From the NCBI GenBank assembly GCA_029931535.1, contig JAQPZY010001523.1, positions 2,760,001 to 2,824,000 of the forward strand: a stretch of DNA of 64,000 nucleotides. Direction: 5' to 3'. The translations under genes were made by a program, and so were the position numbers. Below the pieces are notes generated by a model, which did no database searches, was not told where the DNA came from, and saw nothing but the letters and a program-made list of their open reading frames with translations. Below are positions 24,048 through 34,850 of the stretch, one piece after another (positions within the stretch are counted from its first letter, which is position 1; each line of letters opens with the position of its first letter). Origin of the DNA: Margaritifera margaritifera (lineage: Eukaryota; Mollusca; Bivalvia; Unionida; Margaritiferidae).

Positions 24048-24453
24048 TTTAGAGATGGAGACTTAAATACAATTCATTTACACTATATAATTTTTGTTTT
24101 GGATAAAGTGACGTATGTTAATCTAGATGGCCTGTGGCAAAATATGGTTTCCAAACAAATCTTTGGAATATTTGGAGGCATTTAGATATTTAAATCAGGG
24201 AAAAAATAAAATGAATGGAAATTAGTCAATTTATCAATAATAAATTTTGGCAATGTTAGCACTATAGAAAAATAAGCCTTCATTGATTGAAGAATATCTG
24301 TCACAGGATATTTTGAATTTTGTTGACATTAATATTTTTCAATCTTATTCTTGCGATCAAATGGATTTGTACTTGTTCAACATCTTTTTTATGCACAAGG
24401 ATATTTATTATGTTTTAACTAAGTAAAGCAAAGAATACATACTAATAATTTCA

Positions 24454-24675
24454 ATGAGCACTTTGCTATTATTTCAAAAATATCAGTCCTTTGGAAAAGA
24501 AGAATCACAAATATTTTTGAAAATGGAAGCAATATGCTTGTGGTACCAGATCAAACTTCACTTCTTGCAATTAAAAAGAACTGAAGATTTATTTATAAAG
24601 ATTTTAAAAAATCGAATATACAAGAACCTCATGGAAAATGCTAATTTTGTCAAGACAGTAAGTGTGCACAATTAG
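24454..24675 (+). other. Unassigned open frame ending at a donor-like site
   Basis: A plus-strand frame of 73 codons contains KYQSFGKEESQIFLKMEAI and RTEDLFIKILKNRIYKNLM. It runs into AAGACA|GTAAGT, a consensus donor at about 24658. An acceptor-like TCAAAAATATCAG lies at 24475-24486. It may be an exon of an unknown plus-strand gene, a transposon relic or chance in AT-rich DNA. Confidence 0.2.
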
Positions 24676-25221
24676 TGGTGTTACAAAGTGGATGAAGTTT
24701 TTCACTTTGGCAAAACATTTTACAAAGGATAGAAAATTTTTTAGTTTTCATTTCAGATTTAAATGTTATTGAACCCAATATATTGCAACTGCACAATGTC
24801 CTCCTTCCCTTCTGATTATAACAACATTTGCTGGCATGTGCTTCTCTACCCCTTCCCCTCCAAAATGAACACAAAACAACCAAAACATTTCCTAGAGTAA
24901 GACTAAAAGATGGTTAAAATTATGATTTGGAAACGCATCAAATGCAGAAGCTTCCGAGAGCATTGCCCCCTGGGCCCCCAATTGGGGGGTCTGTTCACAT
25001 AGACCTTCGCCTACTTGTTTACACACACTCCCCACCCACCCCTCCCCGCGGATATTTCTGGCTCTGCCCCTGCTGGCTACTGCATGATCATCTTTTCTGA
25101 ACAGTGGATATATATTTGCCAAAGACCAGTCCTTTGGAATTTTGCAACTGTTCACAGATTTTTTTTAAATGTGCGTAAGTACTGGTGGTAATTCTGAAGC
25201 AGTTCTGGGTATATTCCATCA

Positions 25222-25471
25222 TGACCAAGGTGGCCCAGTGGTCTAAGGTGCTCACCTTTATAGATCACTGACAACTCAACTCTGTCCACGTGGGTTCGAG
25301 TATCAGCTTGGCCAACGTCGGTATGTGAGAAAGATTGCCAGTAGTTTCCCCATGTGATGGTGATTCTTCACAGGGCTTTCCCGGATTCTTATTCCACCCA
25401 ATATACTGGTTGCCATGTGTAGCCTATCATGTGCTGAAAAATGTCGTTAAACCCACAAAACCAAACCAAGC
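25222..25471 (+). mobile_element. tRNA-derived SINE
   Basis: A tRNA-like head with A box (TGGCCCAGTGGTCTAAGGTG) and B box (GTGGGTTCGAGTATC) is followed by a body of about 150 bp and the 3' end GTTAAACCCACAAAACCAAA. The tail resembles the end of the SINE at 23866-24047. Family not named. Confidence 0.82.
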
Positions 25472-25671
25472 CATCATTAACAAAACTGTGAAAAGGTGAC
25501 AATTTTACAGTACCATCAACACATCGGAAAAAATATAGATACAAAAATTCAAGGAAAGACACAGAAAAGACGATACACAGAAGAAAGGGCGGTGTCTACA
25601 AGTGTCAAATGCATCCAAAACTGCAACGTCTACTGTACAGTATGGATCCAATTTTGCATACGACTCAAGAT

Positions 25672-25828
25672 CAGTAGCGTACTAACGGGAGGGGGGGGGG
25701 GGGCGGTTGCACCAGGCGCCAGAGGTCTTTGGGCGCCTAAAAAAGCTGATAGAAATTCGGGCCTCGTATTCTGGCGCTTTAGGCCATTATCGTCGCCCCG
25801 GGCCCCATTTACCCTTAGTACGCCACTG
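25672..25828. mobile_element. hAT-type MITE with 8-bp target duplication
   Basis: The terminal repeats CAGTAGCGTACTAACGG and (complement) CAGTGGCGTACTAAGGG bound a 157-bp GC-rich element. It is flanked by CTCAAGAT on the left and CTCAAAAT on the right, an 8-bp duplication with one mismatch. CAGTGGCG-type ends and 8-bp duplications are characteristic of the hAT superfamily. A G13 tract lies near the left end. Overlapping open frames (25630-25903) are artefacts of it. Confidence 0.82.
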
Positions 25829-27243
25829 CTCAAAATGGATAGTTTGTTGGCTTCAAATTTTAGTTGCCTACATTCAATCGGAGTCAAGTGTGCGAACATG
25901 TAATTATTTCAGTGTATGCGACTTAATTCTACAAAAAAAGAAATGAAAAACAACCACACAAAAAAAAATTATCTGTAGAATTTACGCCTGACACTTACGA
26001 AATGTGCGTCGTCTGCAAACAAAGAATCCAAGAGTAGCCAAAGGGAAATAACTCGCATCTTGTGGCGCTCGACCTCCCACTGATTATATATATCAAAATT
26101 AAAGCCTCATAATATTGGGACAAATAGAACACTTTTATTAATTAATTTCATCCTAATTACAATATTGTTTTAAATATGTGCGAATATTGATAAAATTCAA
26201 AATTAGAGTGGTGTTTGTACAAAAATATTCACCTTCAGAGAGAAATAATGTTCAACAATCTATCTATGGCGCAACCAAAACCAACTAGACTTTCGTCTAT
26301 AAATTTATCAAAATTTATTTGCTTCACCTCCACCACCACGCCAAAAAAATTAAAAAATTAAAATAAAATATCAGCGTTTTCCATACTATATGAACTTACA
26401 CAGTTTCGAAAAGTTAGACAACAATGATACATGTATCTGAAAAGATGAGAATATTATGGACTATTCGTTAGTCTGATCTCCGCATGTCATTTAATCCCCA
26501 AAATAAATGTAGAAAAATTAAGTTTTATTCTGTTATCTCAGATAATAACAAATATTCATATAGATAGCATTCACTATGAAAATTATAAATAATTTAACAG
26601 CGCTTGAGTTATTTTTTTTCTTCTCTCTCTTTTTTTTTTTTTTTTTTTTTTTTGTTGTTCTTGTAAAGAAGTATTATATTTTATTTATTTCTTTTTAAAT
26701 CGGTGAAAAAGAAAGTCGCACAAACTTTGGCATATTATACTGAAATCGAATACTATTTACATGTACATGATGTCTCCTCATAATACGGAAAGATGACCTC
26801 TAGTGTAAAGTTACTCAAGTTGTACGACCGAGGGAGACAGAATAAAACGCAAGGGATATGGGACTCTTGGCCTCTTCTTCATATAGGAAATACAAATTTT
26901 ACAAAGTCTAGTCACAGATTTCATGTAAATGTTGGGCTTCCGGCCATAGGTGTGTCCAGTGCTGGATTAACCATAATCTTTTCAGTGTTTAGGGCCTCTA
27001 AAGGTCTTAATCTGGCCCTATGTGAGTACATCAGTCTGTACGTCACTGTTTAAACATCTCGTTCTCGTTTTGATTGCAATATCTTAACTGTGATGATTGT
27101 CGAATTAGAATTTGGATCTTGGAAACATAAAATCAATCGTCTTTCTTCTTTCAATTTTTTTTTTTTTAAAGACTAGTCAGGCGACCGTTTCAAAGGGATC
27201 AAAGGCTATATTTGCGGGATGAAGGTGGTGGTGAAAAAAGGCG
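25829..27243. other. Gap with poly(T) and a possible promoter-like or splice signal
   Basis: No gene recognised. On the minus strand near 25990-26030 a good acceptor (TTCTTTGTTTGCAG) and a good donor (GTAAGTGT) are 14 bp apart, too close for a normal exon. A T-rich run lies at about 26630-26653. Confidence 0.35.
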
Positions 27244-29345
27244 TCAAGTCAAGTCAAGTAAAATTATTTAAAGTCAGAATTCACAACATTAAAATACGAT
27301 TTACTGATCTTTAATATCGACATTGTTAAAAGATTCATAATCAGACATGCTTGAAAAGAGAATGCAAACCATTCATACAAACATTAAAACACACATCATA
27401 TGCTAAGACTCATGCATAATTAGAATTGACAAATTACCATCATAAAATACTAAGACTCGTACGGCGGTAACATTCGATAAAATATATACATAAAATACTA
27501 ACACTCGTACAGTGGTCACATTTGATAAAATACATTTTTTTTAAATATTAATACTCGTACAGCGGTCAAATTCGATAAACTATATACATAAAATACAAAG
27601 ACTAGTATAGCGGTAACATTCGATAAAATATATACATAAAATACTAAGACTCGTACAGCAGTAACAATTTTATAAAATATATACATAAAGTACTAATACT
27701 AGTACAGCGGTAACATTCGATAAAATATATACATAAAATACAAAGACTAGTACAGCGGTAACATTTTACAAAATATATACATAAAATACTAAGACTCGTA
27801 CACTCGTACAGCGGTAACATTTTATAAAATATATACATAAAATACTAAGACTCGTACAGCGGTAACATTTTATCAAATATATACATAAAATACTTACACT
27901 CGTACAGCGGTAAAATTTTAAAAAATATATACATAAAATACTAAGACTCGTACAACAACCAAGCTTGACAAATGACATTACATACATAAAATCATAATAA
28001 TCAAGGCAGAGACAACACAATATATGTGGCATCATAAACTACCAGTACATAACTAGCAATGAATGAAATAAATTACGCACATTCCATACAACATAGCTCA
28101 CTTGTGTGACATTACAGCAATAAACCTGCAGAAAATAAAGCATACCTTATAATTAATTGAAGCAGGAATATCATGTTTTTTAACTTCGAAAGCTTCTTAA
28201 CATGGTAAATCACTGATATATCATACATATACTGGAGCAGACAGTATACTATAAGATACCTATAGCGTAATAAAATTTACTTGAATCAGGAAACATGCTA
28301 CAATTAACAAACAACGCACAGTCAATTACATGCATGCACAGCAGCTATGGGATAGGCCATTCCAGCTATTTATTAGGCTGTGTAATTGACTTAGAAACAT
28401 TTTCTTCCCTGAAACTGTTAGGGAGTGAGTTCCACGGTTTTGCACCAGAATATCTAAAAGAATTAATACCATACCTTGATGTTCTCACTCTGGTAAGTTC
28501 TGTTGTACTTCTGTATGTAAAGAAGTAAGAATTTTGCTTAATATGTAGAAGTTCATGTAAATAACTTGGAGATTTCCTATTTATAATCTTAAAAACTTTG
28601 AGAGCCATTGACTTTAGCCTTATTATTAGAGATGGTAAATTTAATCTCACTAGAACATCTTCATATGAATTTTTATATTTATCATAAATTAATCTAAGAG
28701 CTCTCTCCTGGATTTTGTAAATTGTCTGCGTATTAGTCCCCCCTCCCCCCTTCCTTGTAAGTCAAAAGAGAAATCTGGGGGCTTTGTCTTGGAGTCGTCA
28801 ATACCTGCAACTTCTCTGGGTTTGCCTTAATTTGGTTATTTGTGAACCATTCAATAAGAGACATACTATCTTTTTCTTGTGTTTTGGGCAAATTGTCGAT
28901 ATTTTCATCGGCACTGTATAAGGTATTGTCATCTGTATAATTATAAAGACCTCTATCTGTTACAAAATATATGTTGCATAAAATAGAAAATACAAATGAA
29001 AAAATATACTCAATAAAACTGGCCCGAGTATCAATTCCTGCGGAACTCCAACGTATATACCTTGAAAGGTGCTGACTGTTGTACCAATGCTAATACATTG
29101 CTTCCTGTAAATAGGATAACTTTCTATAATACTTAAAGAATTTTCTGATAACCGATACTTTCCAAGCTTCAGTAGCTTGCATGTCATGTGGCAAACAGTC
29201 AAAGGTCTTAGAAAGATTTACTGAGATTACAGTTATGTATTTGTTCTCAATAAGAGACTTACGCCAGTCATCTACTATTTTTAATAAGGCATTTTGATAT
29301 CCATATCTTGATTTAAAAACTGATATTCACGGAAAGACAATACTT
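27244..29345 (-). mobile_element. Degenerate LINE (non-LTR retrotransposon)
   Basis: The minus strand carries, in order, reverse transcriptase landmarks in shifting frames. These are GYQNALLKIVDDWRKSL and VNLSKTFDCLPHDM (near 29200-29330), GVPQELILGPVLLSIF (near 29020), LYNYTDDNTLYSADENID (the Y-x-D-D active-site region, altered in its second position, near 28930) and WFTNNQIKANPEKLQVL (near 28820). A C-terminal block follows at 28366-28650 with RLKSMALKVFK, NRKSPSYLHELLH and SFRYSGAKPWNSLP. The 3' end is marked by CTTGACTTGACTTGACG at 27244-27260. The order and blocks are those of CR1/L2/Jockey-like LINEs. The copy is 5'-truncated and frameshifted, hence inactive. Confidence 0.85.
27443..27960. 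repeat. 48-bp minisatellite in the LINE 3' part
   Basis: About ten units of TAAAATATATACATAAAATA then CTAAGACTCGTACAGCGGTA. The Cys/Tyr-rich minus-strand frames across it (LCIYFIKCYRCTSLSI) reflect the unit length. The array lies between the LINE's coding relic and its presumed 3' tail. Confidence 0.92.
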
Positions 29346-30180
29346 AAAATGATGTAATTCTGCAGTTATGAATTATCTCCTGTACACGTGCTACACATAT
29401 AGTCTGAGACAGTCATCCCATGACCGTGCACAATGTAAGGTCCAAGTAACAATTTATACCGATCGTCAGTCAGTCTATACAATAAGACCAACTATAAAAA
29501 AATATAAAAAATTATAACAATCGAAAGAAAAGATGATCCCCATAAGTGGTCAAACCCGTTACTCAAGTGACCTTGACCTTTGATCTTTTGACCTGTAAAT
29601 AATTAAGGATGCCTCTACCCACGTGCAGTATAAGTAAATAATTTATCAAAAGTTTATGAATGAAACTTGACTAATTGCGCATAAACCAAAAACGCTATTT
29701 CTTCTCCAGTAACATCTTTTAACTCCAAAATAATGCAAGGACAGTCAACGCGAGAAGTTAATGAAAAACAGCTGTTTGAAACAGGACTAATCGTGCTAAA
29801 ACCAAAACACAAATGTCAACCCCAGAGACTTTGACCTGTGAACTGAACCAGTACAATTTAAGGGGACGGCCCCCTTTAGACACCAAAATCACATAGACTT
29901 ATCCTTACACGAGTTGAGGTAAAAAGGAAGGATGAAATTAAATGTATGAAGCGTAAAAGAAAAATACTATGTTCACTTCTGTGACTTTGAACTTAGACTA
30001 GAAATTTAACGGAAAACCACTATCTTCAAGAGTGGTGCCATTTGAATGTTTCAGGAAAAAATGTTGCAGAATTATGACGAAATCCCATCCCACCTCCAAA
30101 TCACATGACGAACTCCAATGACCCTTGACCTTTAAAATCGACTTCAAATCAAATGGGTGCAGCATCTAAACTAAACCTTA
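29346..30180. repeat. Diverged GACCTTGACC-type dispersed repeat
   Basis: It contains AAGTGACCTTGACCTTTGAT, CACTCGTGCAGT-like and TTTGACCTGTGAACTG phrases spaced irregularly, a decayed relative of the tandem-unit elements seen at 12-17 kb. No coding region. Confidence 0.45.
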
Positions 30181-30183
30181 CAC

Positions 30184-30245
30184 GAAGTGCACTACATTAA
30201 ACTAGAAGTGCACTACATTAAACTAGAAGTGCACTATATTTGTGC
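30184..30245. repeat. 22-bp tandem repeat, three units
   Basis: AGTGCACTACATTAAACTAG repeats three times, the last diverging into ATATTTGTGCAC. Confidence 0.9.
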
Positions 30246-30534
30246 ACAAATTAGAATACAAGAGACCCCTTTTTTGTCGATTCTGCCTTTTATTTCGCTA
30301 AGTAAAATACTTTAACATTCAGGTTAATCTACAGTATTGACGGACGTACTGACGGACAGAGGCGGATATATATATAAACTTGTGTACAGTTTTGCATATA
30401 AAACCTGTAGTAATCTACCATAACTTAGACTCTTGCAAGGAACAAATTATAATATTTTCTGCAAAGATTAATTTATTTTTTTATGACTGAGTTGACGGCG
30501 GCCCCCTAGAAATCGCCGGGTCTCTGGGCAATTA

Positions 30535-30549
30535 CCCCCCCCCCCCCCC
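30535..30549. repeat. Poly(C) tract
   Basis: Fifteen consecutive C, an unusual homopolymer in this AT-rich window. Confidence 0.95.
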
Positions 30550-30554
30550 AAAGC

Positions 30555-30830
30555 GGGCCTAGATGTGTCAACTGATGCGTGTAGGGCACAGACTGGTATT
30601 TCTGAGTTCAAGTCCTGCAAATATTACAGAGGTGAAACATTTCAAGGGTTTGCCTTCGCACGGTGCTTTCTTCCGGGTATTTCGGTTCCCGACACCATTT
30701 TAAGGCAGCCTCCCATGACTTTCCTAGTACATGTGTGGGTGGGTGGTGGATCGCAAATATAAGTCCGCACAAGCCTTGAATGCATGATCAGGGTTGGTTC
30801 CTACATTCACTCTACCTCACCTTAAGGATG
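30555..30830 (+). mobile_element. Possible SINE
   Basis: A B-box-like TGAGTTCAAGTCCTG at about 30601 is followed by a body with GGTGCTTTCTTCCGGGTATT and a GTGTGGGTGGGTGGTGG stretch. The upstream A-box region is unclear. It could be a 5'-degraded tRNA-derived SINE. Confidence 0.35.
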
Positions 30831-31429
30831 CTCCGATAAGCAAACGGAGAAAAACACTATACATATACACATATGGCTATGATTAATAAATTGGTAAAAG
30901 TGGTCTAAATTAAAATGAATTTCTCTTGGATTAATGTCGAAAACATTTTATATGTGAAATTTATGTAATGATGTCGATCTGATAATGAGTACGGACAGTG
31001 TTACTAAATAAAAAAGTAAAACTACTTTTAAAAAAAAAGCGCATGATAGATTTTTGACCAAATTGGACAGAAGATATCTTTGGATTGATTTTTGACCGGG
31101 GTATATGGGTGCCCTTTTGCTATTTATTCAGCATTGAATGATTTAAAATAATCTTTATATGGTATCATACATTCGAAATTATGATATAATAAATTGAACT
31201 ACAATGCTAAATTGCTAGGAATTCATAGTCAGAGATCTACCGAGTCTAAAACAGTTTGTCAGATTTTGAAACCCACAATTTCATACATTTATCTTGATCA
31301 AAGCAATACCCCCACCCCCACTCACAAAACCTAACGAAAACAACAACAACAACAAGATGATTTAAATGGTAACTATTCAACTTAGTAAGAGTCTTTGTCA
31401 GTTAATCATATTTTTTAAGGAGACTTTGT

Positions 31430-33060
31430 TTTACCCAATGCCAAGGCTTAATATAAAGGGGTAGAATAAACAGATTGAATGTCAGCATAACAGATGAGGA
31501 TGGAAAAGTGATAGACTTTCACGGTACGACTGTAACGTATGTCTTCCATGCAAAGTAACTAGTATGTGCAACTCACAGCGCTTATCGCAGGATTAATAAC
31601 ATGATTTGCAGAGGAACATCTTCTATAATTTATCGTAAGATAAATAATAAAATGATGGGAGATATATCTACGTGGTCCTAGTGAACTCTTACCTTTAAAC
31701 ATTGAGACAGAACCTGGAAAAGGTCCAACATCAATAGGCAAAACAATTAGCGACGATTTAAATCTCAACAACGTCAGTATCACACATTTATTTATTCTGT
31801 TAAATCAACAGATGCGCAATATTTTAGAGGATAATAATTTGAAAGATATCAAGGCATGGAGAGAAAAGGTAGAAAGTAAATTAACATCAAGAGAGAGCTA
31901 ACAAAATCACAAAGCTACAAAGACAGATTGATGGGGAAAATATTTTCGATGCTCAAGACGTGTTTAAATAACTATTTGCCACCTAATCTAATGCTGTAAA
32001 GGTCTTGCAAAGAGCAAGGGAAATAGCAGATAATATGCCGAATATACAGCAGTCTTGGCAACCGGTTGATCAGAGTACCCTCAAGATGACTACACCCATC
32101 ATATTTCATGAATATAGATACAACGTTGTCAGAAAAACTGGATTAACTACAAACACTTAATATACTCTCTGGAGCGTGAAAATTATGTCACTGTGAAGTA
32201 GTTTTGCTCAGGGTGAATAGTACCCTTCAAGATGAATACACCCATCAAGTTTCATGACTGTACATACAACTGTGTCAGAGAAACTGTGATGATTGTAATA
32301 ACCCAACCTAATCATTAAAGCATGAAAAAAATAAGTTACTGTCAACTAATTTTTCTTGTGACGAGTAGTACCCTCCATTATAGATACACCCATAAAGTTT
32401 CATGACTGTAGATTCAAGACAGATAATCTGAACTAAATGACAAAATATTAACGTTGACGCTTTAACGTAATCGCTGGAGCATGAAGAGAAGGAACGTTGA
32501 CGCTTCAACGTTGACGTAAACATTAACGACGACAACACCGTCGGAAAATTGGTCTATATGCCTATGATTCGCACGTAAGACAAAATTGTTGACATCAAAA
32601 AGAAAGCAAAATAAATGTACATGAATGCACAATAAAAGCTGCGAAAACAGCTTATAATTGATTGATTACTGATTGGAATGATAAGATCACAACGATCAAA
32701 TATGTGAGATTCACTGAAGTTTACAAGTTGCATTCTGAGGTATAATACTATACAAAAGAATATGTTAATTGAGAACTATTTAATAATGTTGGTGTGGTAC
32801 AAGGTAGTATTGACGAAATTGACAAAAAGATGAAATGTGTGGAAAAGAGATAAAACTGATTTGAAACAAGAGCTTACAACAGAAACTGATGCATTAAAAA
32901 CTGAAATAGATATATGGAGAAAACACAAAAAAAGACTTGCATTACGTGGTAGCACCGATACTGTCAAAATCGATATGAACGAAAACATGGAAATATTAGA
33001 AGAGAACAATGTTTTGAGAATTGGATTGAAACACAAAGAAGGTCCTAAATAGTATGGATG
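31430..33060 (+). pseudogene. Decayed coding relics of unknown origin
   Basis: Several plus-strand stretches look coding but are broken. INRLNVSITDEDGKVIDFHG lies near 31450-31530. REKVESKLTSRES lies near 31860, and LQRQIDGENIFDAQDVFK then NAVKVLQRAREIADNMPN near 31930-32040. A Lys/Glu-rich 71-codon frame lies at 32837-33052 (KQELTTETDALKTEIDIW), probably coiled coil. The blocks run in one direction and may derive from one large transposon or other mobile element. I do not name a family. Confidence 0.35.
32085..32430. repeat. ~125-bp tandem repeat, about three units
   Basis: AGTACCCTCAAGATGACTACA, TAGTACCCTTCAAGATGAAT and TAGTACCCTCCATTATAGAT each begin a unit continuing CACCCATCAAGTTTCATGAC. 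The spacing is about 125-140 bp. Confidence 0.75.
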
Positions 33061-33354
33061 TAAAATAAAAACTTGTAGCAGTATCAAAATGAGTTACTCT
33101 TAAAATAGTATGGCTGGATTTTTTAAAAAACTTTTAGTTAAATAAATAACGAAATGGCTGCAACCGCATTAAGGTCTGGGAGGAATAGCTAAAGGTCTTG
33201 CATTTGGACAAAGCAACTATCTGTTAAAGTTATTTGATCCAGATGGAGCCGAAAAGGGGGAAAGCAACATGAAATGTTATGGAAGAATTAAATAAAGAAA
33301 AACTGCCAAGTTCAATGAAAAAAGAGCTAAGACACTGGATAATATGAATTAATG

Positions 33355-33357
<3 letters not shown>

Positions 33358-33398
<41 letters not shown>
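33358..33398. repeat. (GA)n microsatellite
   Basis: About twenty GA units. Confidence 0.95.
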
Positions 33399-33399
<1 letters not shown>

Positions 33400-34755
33400 A
33401 CAATTTGGTAGCTCAGTACTTGAACAACTTGGATGACGATTTTGATATATAAGCATCTACTGCTGGCACCGATGCATCTACTCATCTAAGCAACAATGTA
33501 AAACTTTAAAAAATCTAAGACAACCTAAACTTAAGGATTTCTGCCAACTTGATGATGAATGGTCATTATATCTAGAAAGTTACAAATATTGTTACATAGC
33601 TTTTGGGTTCAGATAATTTTTTCTGGTGTATTGAAAAGAATTCAAGCATATTTACAGAAACATTTTTCACATTTCATGTATGTTTATCTGTGACGATACC
33701 AACCATAAAAAATCTTTTATTTAACTTAATCATACCTTCCATCTTTATAGTTATTAGAACCATCATACATATTGAAATAGTAACATATCAACATGTTTTC
33801 ACTATTTCAGTTAGTCTAACGGGTTTAATATAGTTGCTTTCAGCTGCTCTGAGCTTTGCGATGTGGAAGCTCTGCTCTGCAGGATGTGGACGTCATCACT
33901 GTTGTCTTCTCCTTCTAATATTTCATGCATATTAACATATATATTTAATTTATCTTCAAATTTTCTAATAGCCTCTATTTGTACCTAACATCTATCTAAC
34001 CAATGACTGTATCTATCTTAACTAAAGTTTGACGGTTTATCTATATGATTATTTGGTATATATAACAGATACCACAGCATCAAAGAAACATCTACAATAT
34101 TAATTGCTTGTTTATACATTTTTGTACTTGTTAGGCAAATGTATGTACAAGCTTCTCTCAGTCAATGATATTTATGTGCAATATTGAATATTTCCATCTT
34201 GCACTTTCGCTTATTTCCTGTCCAAATTTGTGTGTAATATTAAACAATGTCTCTATCACAGTTTTGATTCACTTATGTTGAAAATGGTAAGATTTATATA
34301 ATCGACTTGTTTTCCTTTTTGAGTGAGCCATTTCATAAGTCTAGTTGTACTTTTACAGAATCAAATTGTCGAATTTGTCTGATGATGATTATTTTCAAAT
34401 ATTGTGCAATGTCATTAAACGATTCATACAAATCGTTAATATACCTGCTGTAAAATCTGTACTCATTGAAATATTTATGAAATTTATCTCCAAGTCTTTT
34501 TTTGTCCTCATTCTGTTTATATTTTGTTTATTCATCCTCCTTAATTCTTCTCAAATTTGTGGGCATATTAAAGGAGCTTAGAATTTATTTAAAGTGTTTT
34601 GGTATTGGCATATCAAGTATTGAAGTGTTCATGTTGATTAATTTAATTAAAAATATTTCAATATATATTTATCTAATCTGCATGTGTATAAGTGTTTTAC
34701 ATCATCCTTTATTGTGTACATATATATAATTATTTCTTGTGTACATTTACATCAT

Positions 34756-34760
<5 letters not shown>
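33400..34760. other. AT-rich stretch, no gene recognised
   Basis: Several small frames rich in Ile, Phe and Leu (33603-33833, 34345-34581) reflect T-rich composition. No splice-bounded exon or repeat seen. Confidence 0.4.
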
Positions 34761-34761
<1 letters not shown>

Positions 34762-34835
<74 letters not shown>

Positions 34836-34850
34836 CATACATACATACAC
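34762..34850. repeat. (AT)n(CATA)n microsatellite
   Basis: About 70 bp of AT dinucleotides passing into CATA tetranucleotides. The Tyr/Ile frames across it are artefacts. Confidence 0.96.

Noticed and set aside
25992..26040. Fourteen-bp microexon at a strong acceptor and donor pair
   Set aside because: The sites are good, but nothing in phase upstream or downstream was found and so short an exon cannot be supported.
31692..31712. Twenty-one-bp exon between TTTTCCAG and GTAAGAG on minus
   Set aside because: Good-looking sites but no partner exons. It lies in a region whose coding relics run on the plus strand.
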